DNA of 64,000 nucleotides from Anas platyrhynchos (taxonomy: Eukaryota; Chordata; Aves; Anseriformes; Anatidae): contig NC_092621.1 in assembly GCF_047663525.1 (NCBI RefSeq), positions 8,986,501 through 9,050,500 on the forward strand, written 5' to 3'. The notes beneath the pieces are model-generated. The model searched no databases. It was not told the origin of the DNA and saw only the letters and a list, made by a program, of their open reading frames with translations. Both the position numbers and the translations under genes were made by a program. How positions within the stretch are numbered: the first letter of the stretch is position 1; the number at the start of each line of letters is the position of its first letter. Shown piece by piece: positions 42,848-57,400 of the stretch.

Positions 42848-42990
42848 CGGTGGCGCGCGCGGCTCGCTGGGGAGGAGCCAATCAGACGGAGGGAGGCGGG
42901 GTTAAGGGCGTGAGGGCAGGGAGAGCGTGCGCTGCGATTGGTTCAAAGAGCTGTCAGTCTCGCGTTGGGCCCTCCTCCTCGTTTCCCCAT

Positions 42991-43002
42991 CCGGAAGCCA
43001 AG
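42991..43002 (+). other. NUDT2: NUDT2 non-coding first exon, 3' end and donor
   Basis: The CpG island contains CCGGAAGCCAAG followed by gtgagg, a good donor at 43003. The next acceptor (ttgtcccctgcag) at 43486-43498 opens the exon that contains the NUDT2 start codon. The transcription start could not be fixed. Confidence 0.5.
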
Positions 43003-43090
43003 GTGAGGGCAGGGAGCGGGGCGTGCGTTGCGCTCAGAGGTCCGGGGGGGAACCGCGGGGGGCGGAGGGAGGTTCCGGGGGCGGAGGGGT

Positions 43091-43120
43091 CCCCAGCCCC
43101 AGCCCCAGCCCCAGCCCCAG
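43091..43120 (+). repeat. (CCCCAG)5 hexamer repeat
   Basis: Five perfect CCCCAG units inside the CpG island, in the first NUDT2 intron. Confidence 0.95.
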
Positions 43121-43429
43121 GGTGGGGGCTCCGCGGGCAGCAGCCCGGCATTACCCGCACCTGTGGGGAAATTCAGGGCGTTATGGGGCTGTCTGTCCTG
43201 GATCCTTATCGTTTTCTGTCCCTGCAGCCTGCTATGTTCTGTATCAGTTGTAAAGAAGCAGCACACAGGTCCCATTTCGTGCCTCACAACACACACATAT
43301 TTATATATATTTAATGTTTTTTTTTTAATCCAGGCTCCTCCTGCCCCACTTGCAGAGGGAAGGGCTCCGTTTTCACACCTCGCGGGTTGCCACTGGGGAC
43401 GCGGCGTAATTGCACGGGACGTGGTTTAA

Positions 43430-47730
<4,301 letters not shown>

Positions 47731-47966
47731 ATACTTTCGTGAAGGATAAGGGGGCTTTTTGAAGGACCACGACCTGATTTTAATTTTGGATGCAGACATA
47801 GATATTTCTTTTTCTAAATCTGTACAAATTCAGTAAAGATACTTGGAGCTTTTAAATAATTTGCATTTTTTTCTCCCCTAGGTAATGGAAAAAAAGCATG
47901 GTCTGACTGAACCAGGAGCCAGAGGTGTCTGAATTGAAACACAGAACTAACAAAGGCTTCTTGTAT

Positions 47967-47997
<31 letters not shown>

Positions 47998-48299
47998 TTT
48001 CTTGAGGTGGTGAGCAGTCATGAATCTCTTTGAAAATCAAACACTTGATATTTCTTGACTTGCAGGTGCAGATCTATAGCGTTGTAAAAATGAGCATATG
48101 GAGATTTTGCTAACAAAATGTGTACTGCAGAAGTTGCACCTTGTATTTCAAGTGGGACAGCAGTAGTTCTGTTCCCAGCTCCTCCACTGATATGCTGTGA
48201 TTATTTGTCAAATCATTTCAGGTCTTGTTTGTTTGTATCATGAATTTATGTACATCACTAATGCACTGTTATGAAAATAGTTGCTATCCAAGGAGTCTT

Positions 48300-48305
48300 A
48301 ATAAA
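48300..48305 (+). terminator. NUDT2: Main poly(A) signal of NUDT2
   Basis: An AATAAA about 570 bases past the stop, following an AT-rich 3' UTR (47731-48325). The hexamer overlapping the stop codon is probably too close to be the main site. Confidence 0.6.
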
Positions 48306-48325
48306 CTGTTGACATACAATATTTA

Positions 48326-48875
48326 AATGGTACATTTGAAGTTCTTTTTTTATCCCTTTCTTTGTGCTCTGTAACACACACCTTGGCCATACATTATTCA
48401 AGGGGTTGGGAGGGGGAGACCTGTGGCTGCCTAATGCAGCTTTTTTTTTTTTTTTTTTTCCACAAAATATCTAAACTAATGTGCAACCTTGCATCTCTTT
48501 GACAGTATTGGTATTTCTGGGGCTGCAGGCTGTGTCCACCTGTGGGCAGCAGGGTCATGTGCACTGCCACTGCTGAGCTGTGAACACCCACGTTGGATGA
48601 CTACATGATGTGGTGGGACTGATTGCTGCATCTTTGCCTGCATCAGCTTTCCTGTGAATCTCTTTTGCCATTGACATCAGTGGGAACTGATGTTGTTAGC
48701 ATGTTGTATACTCATTAATGTGCTGTTAGAAATGGCTCAGAATCTCCTGGGTGGTTTGGTACAGTGACACCCAAAAAACGTGATGGCATTGCTAAATTTT
48801 AGAGTGAGCAGTTTTCTGAATTCCAGGGAACTGTGGGAGGCTGCAACAATGGTTGCTCAGTATCACACACACACC
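48326..48875. other. Intergenic, NUDT2 to env relic
   Basis: It holds a T-rich homopolymer at about 48441-48460 and nothing else recognised. No LTR boundary could be identified on this side of the env relic. Confidence 0.5.
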
Positions 48876-49603
48876 TCATTTCTCCACGAGCATCATCTCT
48901 AATGCTATTCTGTTTTCCCAAGCCATTTTGCTGGTGGCATTTAGTTGTTCAGCGATTCCTCTCATCTCATCCCTTGTATAATTTATGAATCTCTGCTGAT
49001 TATAATAACTATAATTAATCCAATCCACATTCTCATTGATTGTTACCCAGCAGAACAGTGACTCAAACCCTGCAGCAATTTGATTCCTGGCTTTATGTTC
49101 ATTGGGAACTCCTCTAAGCACCCCGGTAGAATCTATGTACATTCTATCATCAAATGATACTCCTAAGCTTCTTTTACTTCTTTTGGGTATTTGTGATATT
49201 TCTTTTTCAAATGCCAGGGTGAAGGGTATAGCTAACTGAAGAAGTGCACAAGTGCCTCCCCAATTAGATGGTAGGGTGGACCGTGAGATCTTCCCTCCAC
49301 AGTACCACCAGAGATCTGCCCTGGGGATCTCAAGTCTTGAGCAGTTTCCCATCAAGTCCTTGGTAGCAGTCAAGGTCCTCATGCTCAAGGCAAACTCTCC
49401 CAGATGCCGGGTAGCACTCACACCCTGCCATGAGAGGCAAGGTGTATGGCTACCTACAACTGGGACCATCCCATTTCCCCATCGATTGGCTAATCCAGGT
49501 TCACAACCTATCCGATGCTTCACAGACAATACATGGCCTTCAGTTGCTGTCCTGTCAATTTTCAAATTTCTTTGGACATTTTTACTGCTTGAAGTGGTAA
49601 TGT
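48876..49603 (-). mobile_element. Endogenous retroviral envelope relic (SU C-terminus to N-terminal half of TM)
   Basis: A - strand frame stays open for about 240 codons. The first part reads like the C-terminal end of a retroviral surface subunit (motifs WWYCGG and LPSNWGGTCALL). A basic furin-type cleavage site RSKR lies at about 49170-49181. It is followed by the start of a transmembrane subunit with N-glycosylation sequons (NYS, NYT, NAT) and a heptad-like helix. The pattern suits a gamma-type/HEMO-percomORF-like Env, but the exact family is inference. There is no start methionine or signal peptide at the 5' side (a TAA precedes the frame). An in-frame TGA stops it just before the Cys motif and membrane anchor expected in TM. 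No pol, gag or LTR was recognised beside it, so it is a truncated relic. Confidence 0.75.
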
Positions 49604-49920
49604 TTCTTCACTTATCTGACTTGACTTGACACCGTCATTTTCGCCTAATTGCTCTAAGAAGTCTGGTTGTCTGCATTTTACAAGGTGGCCTGCTAAGCTT
49701 TCTTATCACTGCAAGCATATTTTAATACCACATTCCTTACCTTTAAACAATGTAACTCTGTGAAAAAACAACATTTTTATCCCCACAGAGGCTAAAAACA
49801 TGTCCCTTCTTCCCTATCCCTTAGTGTAGCTTTAGCTACCTAAGCACATGTAAATTACAAGGCAAATAAGTGTGTGAGAAACAGGGTTCTACTTCCACTC
49901 TGTCTTTCTCGTTGCTGCAG

Positions 49921-49986
49921 GAATGAAGAGGTGGTCATGAGCATCACATCAGCCCTGGAGAAGACATGCAATACCAGAGATACAGC
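49921..49986 (+). other. Splice-perfect candidate exon, unassigned
   Basis: A 66-nt block with a strong acceptor (tctttctcgttgctgcag) and a strong donor (AGC/gtaagtgag). One frame is fully open and protein-like: NEEVVMSITSALEKTCNTRD then TA. No partner exon was found on the + strand nearby, so it could be a lncRNA exon, an alternative 3' exon spliced from NUDT2, or chance. Confidence 0.3.
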
Positions 49987-52900
49987 GTAAGTGAGCTGAG
50001 AAATATGGGCTGCGGTTTAGTAGTATGATTTTTTCCAGGGATGCGGTGCTTGTGCTTTGGTGCAGCGTATATCAATGTTAGCACCACTGTGGCAGTGTTG
50101 TCTTGCTTGTCACTTTGTTATCTTCCTGTAGAGTGATTTACAAAAGCCTCCTCAAAGTGCATCCTTTTAAATATATTTATATATATTAAATAAAAAAAAA
50201 ATAGTCCAGTGCTACTCCACTTTACAGTAAGTTTTATTTTGATTACGCACTGTTTGAAAGCATTGCATTCAGGTGATGGCAAAGAGCGAGCAGCACACAG
50301 GTCGTGCAATTGCTGTGAGTGTTCCTCAGCAAGTCATTTGTAGCAGGGTGTGGGAGGTGTCTCCCACTGTCACCTGGTCCGTCCCCATCCCCAAAGGAGA
50401 ATCAGCTTTTTCAGAGTCTTTTCTGATGGAAATTTGGCTAACATGCTTTTCAAGACCTCTCACGACAAGGAGTTATACTTTCAGCTCCTCTGCCTATACC
50501 TTGGAAAACTTATTCTCTAGCATCCAATCAAAGTAAACAGGTGAGAAGTAACAAAAACCAGCAAAGGAGAGGGGTGGAAAATAGTTAAACGCCTGTGCTG
50601 TTTCACAGTCATATTTTTTCATTATCGTGGGAGCTACCATTTAATCACTGCTGTGTAAACAATTGTATTACTGCCTTCGTGTTTATGGGAAAGATTTGCA
50701 TATTTAGTATGAATTATAGAGAGTCGTTAACAAGTCATCTGTTCTGCACATTCAGCAGTAATGAATGTAAGCACTTGCTGTTCTGGAAAGCACAACACTA
50801 GCTGAACTCTGAGTAAGTATTTGCATTTTAATGGCACTGCTAAGCATGCAGTTCCCAAAGTGCATCAACGTTTTGGAGGATAACAAGTGCTGTGTACAGT
50901 AAGGTAATGTGCTCCCTGGAGAAAATTTCGAAGATGGGTGTCTTAACTACAAAAAGGTAGGTAAAGGTAAGAGGAATGTAAATTGGTGAGGTACTGTGCA
51001 CACATTTTGAGCAGTTTGTGTGCAGAGCATATTCCCACAAATTGTTTTGTGTAAAACGATGCTTACACATTTGGAAACTTGTCCCAACATTATACATAGA
51101 GTCTCTGGATTTGTTTTAAAGTGTAAGCACTAAAAACTCAGATTGTAACTCTGAATGTCATTTGTGTATGCTGGTCACCGGTGAAGAAAGAGTTCTTCTG
51201 CCCATGTCTATTACTAAAGTATTTTCCCAAGGAGTGTCTGGGAAAACCCCTAGTAAATAATTATGGAGTGATGTGCATGAGAAAGATGTTTATTTCCAAC
51301 TCCGTGATTTTATTCCCTGAACTAATAAGGTTTGTGTTTTCTTTCTTGAGACCAGCTAAGTAGTTAGTGGTCATAATAATATCTTGTGGCAGTTCACTTT
51401 TTTTTTTTTTTTTTCCCAGGCTATGGGTCCATGTTAAAAAAAAAAATGAAAAAAAAAAAAAAATTGAGATGTGAAATTCCCTAGAGAACTTGATTCTGCT
51501 GTAAAAGAAGTAAATAAAATCAAACGGTAGAGAAGTTCAAAGATGATGGAACCAGGCTTCTCTTATGGTGCTCAGTACCAGGAAATGAGAATCACTAGAG
51601 CACAGGAGGTTCCCCATGACCACCAGGAAGCGCTGCTACTCCGTGCAGGTGGCAGAGCACGGACACAGGTGGCATAGAGAGGCTGTGGTGCCTCCCTCCT
51701 TGGAGCTCTTCAAAAGCCACCCGGATTAGTCCTGGGCAACATGCTTGGGGTGTCTCTGCTAGAGCAGGGGGTTAGACCAGGTGGTCCTGCCCATTCTCAC
51801 CCATTCTGTGAGTCTGTGAAGTCAAAGCTCCACTGAAATTGCATAATATCATTTAGATAAAGTGAAAAGTGTCGTTTGAATAAGAAGGAAGTTTCACTTG
51901 CACTGCTGAAATACACTGATGCAGTTCATACTTGTAATTTCCTGGTGTTCGTATTTCTTTCTCCAGATAATTCCTGATTTATAGCTGTGATTACAGCTTA
52001 CAGCATCACATGATCCACAAGAAGGAAGGCATAAATTCATGAATATTAGGAAGGTACTAGGGCATTGCAAGTTTCACTGGGAAAAGATTAGGATTGACTG
52101 TGACAGCTCACAGATAATTATGCTCATAGAAGAAGTATAAAAGCTAAAAATTGTGCCTTCTTTCTAGGAAAACAACAACAAAAAGCACCACTATATATTA
52201 CTGCTCTAGTTGGGGGCAGTATGTCCGTTCAATGTGGCTAGAGAAAATCAGAGTGAAATTGATTTAAAATGGCTAGATAATATCCCCATTGAGCATGACT
52301 GTTAACTCGTCATTCTACATAAAGTGCGTGTTATAATAAGATTTAATAAATCTTAAATACAGAAATATTTTAGGAAGCACTCTCTCATCAGGTCTCTTGC
52401 AGAGGGGAATAATGGAGTGCAACTTTTTAATTTAGAAAAAACAACTAGCTGTTACTTAAGTGATAATTTAGTGGAGGGAATATTTTGGCAGATAATCTGG
52501 TGGAGCCTCTTTCATATTTGAGTCCCGAAGGCAGTGCTTATTAGTGATGTTCACACATTGACAAAGTAACTGACAGCCTTCTGTGTCTGTTGGCAGCTAG
52601 TTTTAACTTAAACAGGGTGTAAGGATCACCAGGACTTGTGTTTTCTCCTTATACCTTGTCTCCAAGTATTTACTTTCTCATCTTCTCTGTAACTAGAAAT
52701 TCAGGGCAATGGACAGTTGCATCTGGCAAGATATTGGCTTTACTTTGCTAAACCTGGGCTTTGTTATCTGTTAAATCCGTTCTGGAAAAGCTAAGCAGTG
52801 AGTGCCTACACAAACAAAACAATCTGCTCTGCTTGCTTCAACCCTGTGCTGCATAAGGTGATTGTTCTTGAGTGTCTAAAAAAAAAACCTGTAGAAAATA

Positions 52901-53045
52901 AAAATCACCACAAAACAACAGCGCTTACAACTCCCTACCAAAACGGTAAGGCCTGGGAGCAGGTTCACTACGGAGGCACCCTTCTTCCAGGTGAGAAGGT
53001 TGGCAGGTGACAAGGGATGAAACAACAGCCCCGTTGTTTTCAGAG
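49987..53045. other. Stretch between candidate exon and lectin-like gene
   Basis: It contains homopolymer A/T tracts at about 51399-51465 and a + strand CR1 fragment at about 51590-51830. The 3' UTR of the lectin-like gene probably extends into the right end (a - strand ATTAAA is at 52426-52431). No other gene was recognised. Confidence 0.5.
51590..51830 (+). mobile_element. CR1 3' fragment
   Basis: It contains the CR1-like order gaggttccccatgacca, ccctccttggagctcttcaa, agaccaggtggtcctgccc and a degenerate tail ttctgtgagtctgtga. Confidence 0.6.
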
Positions 53046-53253
53046 CTAGTCCACTTGGTAATTGGCATTGTCAAAAAGCGGAGTGACCGTCCCGTCTTTC
53101 CACTCAATGAGGATCTCTCCATGCCTCAAAGAAGGGGAGCGAGATGGTGGCAGGTATGACTGGGGGCCTCTTCGTAACGGAGATGGCTCCCGTAAGTCAG
53201 CTCTGCTGCTGCTGGCTGCGGGGTTCTTCAGAGCAGAGAGGATTTTCTTCTTC
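53046..53253 (-). CDS. Lectin-like gene: cytoplasmic tail exon
   Basis: It encodes KKKILSALKNPAASSSRADL, a Pro/Ser/Arg-rich stretch, then HGEILIEWKDGTVTPLFDNA and NYQVD, with TAG at 53046-53048. NYQV could act as a Tyr-based sorting signal (inference). The acceptor is ctctcttctcccag. Confidence 0.8.
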
Positions 53254-54431
53254 CTGGGAGAAGAGAGATGAGAGTATGTGATTGCACCTGCCTGTTACGT
53301 GGTTGCTTCTCCATGTGAACTGGATCAGCACCCATCATGCCAAATTCCCTAAATCTTCAGGGATTAAGTCAGACATGTAGGGAAGAAGGAGCCAACATCA
53401 GCAGCATGGGATAGTGAGTGGGAAGGAGAAGCAGGATGGCACAGAAGAAAAATCATCAAAGGTGGCATCATTGGGGGAGCACAGCCTTCTGCTCAAAGCC
53501 CAGTGCCTCAGGTGTGGGATTGGGAAGGAGTTTTGTTTTCAAACACCAAAGCGGGAGGAGGTAACAGACTGAGAGAAACTTATTCTCACTTACTTGTTGT
53601 AATGCACATTGAGTGTCAATATGATTAATCCCAGTATGAATGCCAAGGGGCTGAGGACGAGCATGGCGGTCTTCCAGTTGGTGCCTGAGAGGATATAATA
53701 GAAAACAATCATGCCATGCCTATCTCCGTGCTTGTGCAATAGCCACTGTTGCCACAAAACCAACCAACAAACAGAAACATCTAGTGCCCCTGGAGACTAG
53801 TAGATAACAGGAAAGCTGCTTTGTTTATTACATCCAGACCATACAACTGCTTTACACTGCACAGCACCCTTCTGTTGAACTTCACCACGGAAAGGTTTTA
53901 TTTATTGCTTGGAAGATGACAACCGTTCATGCCTTCCCACTGTGCAGCTCTCTGATAAGAAGGGCTGGGGGAAGGCACTCATGCTAGTGAGCGTCCATAT
54001 TTCTTGTGATGAACTGGGACAAAGTAGTTGCACATTTTCACTCACTGTTGTACTCTAGGCATGGGGAGATTTGCTTTCAAGGGAATTTTTCTGATGGGTA
54101 ATTTGGTGACATTGTTCCCTACTAAGCATCCTCGGTGAGATCCAGGGAAATATAACTCTGCAGCCAATGGGAAGGTCAAAGGTACTGATGAACCTCCATC
54201 CACCTGGTCTCTTCCTCCTCTGCCTGATCTCTGGACCTACCTGCAAGCCTGGCCCCAGCAGTTTTCCCTCGATTTCCATGGTGCTTTTTGGAGTGATTGT
54301 GGGACAAATCTGGGGGAAGAAGCAGAGAGATTTGAATTAGGGGAATTCTGGTTTCCTCCTGGGGCTGAATTGTGATACTTTGTACGGATCCAGAAGGGAA
54401 AAACACTTATTTCCCAGTGTTCCCCAGCCAC

Positions 54432-54462
<31 letters not shown>

Positions 54463-57400
54463 GGCTCCTGACATGTCATGATTGTGCCTTCAGGCTAAGA
54501 TTATGGCAATAACACTGAACCACTTGCCAAGGTAAACATTTCAACATATCATATGAGACCAAAGCCTCAAAATACTCCGTAATATACATGGGAGTTCTTC
54601 AGAAGTACGTGCTTACCATTATTGAAAAAAATCTTGAGTAAACCCTAGATGCTGCCCACACTCCTGCTGTTCTCACATATGCATCCAGAAAAGTGCTCAC
54701 CCTCATTTGCTGGGAGATATGCCTGTTTGGTCTTCACTGGAGACACTGTGCTGTTAAAGTTGTTAACCAGAAGTGGGTCACTCAAGTCCACGGAAGATCC
54801 CTTGTCCACGGCATCAGTGTTTGATGAATCAATGGTTTTAGCTTTGAAGGAAATAAAGCAAAGTTGTGGGTGGTTATCATTTATGTTTTGTACAGAAACT
54901 TGAATACAGTCACCATCCAGCAAGGGAAGGGAACCCAGTCCTACCCTATGAGTCCTCGCCCTGCAAGGCAAATGGGATGCAGTGCAATAGTGATCACCTC
55001 CTTCAGTTCTCATGGATTTCAGAGTAAATTAATTTCTCAAGATTGAATCCAGAGCCAGAACAGAGTTTATATTCTGGTGGGGAATAATATCATTAATCTA
55101 GAACGTATGTATGCAACGCCAAAAGTTAAAGGATGAGGTAAGAAGAAGCAAGAAGAACTATAGAGTATCATGGGTATTACCAACACAGCAGATGAAGAAA
55201 TGGGATTAAGAGGGAGACAAGTAGTCTGTATGAGTGAGGTAGGTATGATTTCAGCTATAAAATGTTGAGTGCTTGAGAAATCTAGATACCAAACAGTTGT
55301 TTAGGCTGGCTGAGAAGGTCACAGCTGGCAGACCATCGTGTATCTTCCAGAGAGGTTAGAGAGCCCTGCTTTGCTCTAGATATGGTTGGGGGGGGGAGAA
55401 TACCTGTCTCAGGTGGGTTTGCACTGACACTGCTGCTTGCAGACACTGCTGCTGCAATGCCCGGATCTAGAATATGAAGAACTGCAGAGGATCTGACCAT
55501 GCAGAATGAGCTCTGCCCAAGTCAGGCACCTCTGTAAGGCAGCAAGCTGCCAGGGGCATTTGCCTTGCTAGGCTTATTGCAGAAGCAGGGTGTGGGATAG
55601 CAACTATTGCTAGAGGGGAGGTTGTGGGGCATCTTATGGCTGCAATAATCACCTGTCTTCTGCACTGACGTATGCAGCAAGATGAAGAAAGACAGGTATG
55701 CAGGGCTCCCCTCCTGCTTACCCCAACCTCTTCCCTTCCTGCAGCACGAGCATCCAGCGCTCACCCCACCATACATAGGGCAGCAAAATGCAGCTCTGCC
55801 TGGTTCTGCTGGCGAGCTCGAGCTGGCTTAGACCAGAATTGATGCTCTGGTTAGGACACAGCTTTCTTCTCTGAATGGAGGGTGAGCTCTACCTGCAAAA
55901 ATCTGGATGAAAAAGGGAGATTGTACATGGGTGTAAAAATCCTGAACAAATTACATGGCAAAGTAAAAGTTGTCTGTTGATGGTAAACTGAAATTGCGGA
56001 TAAGAAAGGCCTAAATAAACACTTAGGACTTTGAAATTGTTATTGACTTGTCAGAGGTTCACTCTGGTAGACTCTGAACCGTGGGGTTGGTAGGAAAACT
56101 GTCGGTTTGCACAAGACAAGCTAACTGGCACAACCTGATTCAAAGCCTGCTCTCTGTTTACCCTTGCAGCCTTATTTGGGGAGCCTGGCTCCAAGGCAGC
56201 CGTGGACTGCCAGGAACATTGCCTTGGGGAATGCAAATGCTCTTTTCACATGCCTTTTTCCCATATCTTAAATGTTCTACGCATTTCCTAGCCTATATTT
56301 AACTAGCCTATTATGGTATTTAATTTTTATTTGCTGTATTTACCTTCATGCTAAACAAACATTAACACTTGTGACTACTGGTCTGTGATAATTACATGTT
56401 AACCTACTAGTTGGCTAATTAAAAACCTCAGTAAAAAGGCCATTTTGTCTACATGACAGCCAAAAAGCTACTACAGCTCTTCCTATTTCCAATTAGATGT
56501 AACCTCTCAGAGTCAGAAGTTTATACTCATAATCCATTTGGTTATGCCTACCAAATTCAGCACATTTTTTCTTTACTCATTTCTGCAAAGCTGAAAATCT
56601 CACTTAGGCTATCTAACCTTCATACAAGAGAAATAATTTCCCTTGAGGAAGTCTGGGAGCCTTGTCATCCACAGAGTGGACAAACACGGAAAATTCATTA
56701 AAAACACCATTTCTTTTCTGGTCTCTGGAGTGGAAGGAGGGAGGGGAGGACGAGAGGAGGAATTGAGTGTTATTTTTCAGGTCTCAGGTCTGCACACTAC
56801 TGCACAAGAGAAGATCTGAAAACATGTTCCTTTGCATAATGGAGTAAACAAAATAGGAAATCTAACTGGATCACAAATTATCACTGGTCTGGAGTGGGCT
56901 CCACTGGCAATCTGACAAATGATGACAGTCCCACCTGGATGCAATGACCATGTCTGATGTCTGATGTCTGCCAGCCTGGATCTTCGCCTAAAACAAGGGC
57001 AAGACCAGTATTTTTGCCCTTTTTCTGACCAGCCTACGTAGAGGGTAGTGAACACTCAAGAAGGCAGAGATTAGATTCATTTTAGCCGACGCCAAGAAAA
57101 CAAAACTGATAAAAATGAGATTTTCTAATGATATTTTAGTGTTATGTTTTGGGCTTTCTTAATGCAAAGGAAGGGCAGTGTTTTAACTGCTTCCCACCAT
57201 TTGCTGCATTCACTAGTCTCTTTCAGGTTACATGAGGCATCAGGAGCAAGGTTCAAGTTTGAGGATCACGAGAACATGGGATGAAGGTTAGAGATGTGGT
57301 TTCATTAGCAATAGGAGCACTGTCGGGGTCTGGCAGGAGACAACTGCAATGTGTTGCTGAGAAACCGAAGCAACAATTTCTCATTTCAAATACAGCAGCT

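Larger units (their letters stand above)
42330..43230. promoter_or_regulatory. CpG island, probable bidirectional KIF24/NUDT2 promoter
   Basis: Base composition switches abruptly from AT-rich intron to GC-rich sequence with many CG dinucleotides over about 0.9 kb, then falls again. KIF24 lies on the left (-) and NUDT2 on the right (+), head to head. Elements seen include CCAAT at 42878-42882, ATTGG (reverse CCAAT) at 42937-42941, the ETS-type CCGGAAG at 42991-42997 and several GC boxes. In human the two genes are also divergent neighbours. Confidence 0.8.

Noticed and set aside
42227-43429. Several long frames on both strands in the CpG island
   Set aside because: They are stop-poor because of high GC and are full of Arg/Pro/Gly/Ala low complexity. 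No homology or splice support.
49252-49629. 125-codon + strand frame
   Set aside because: It is antisense to the env relic and has no protein-like features of its own.
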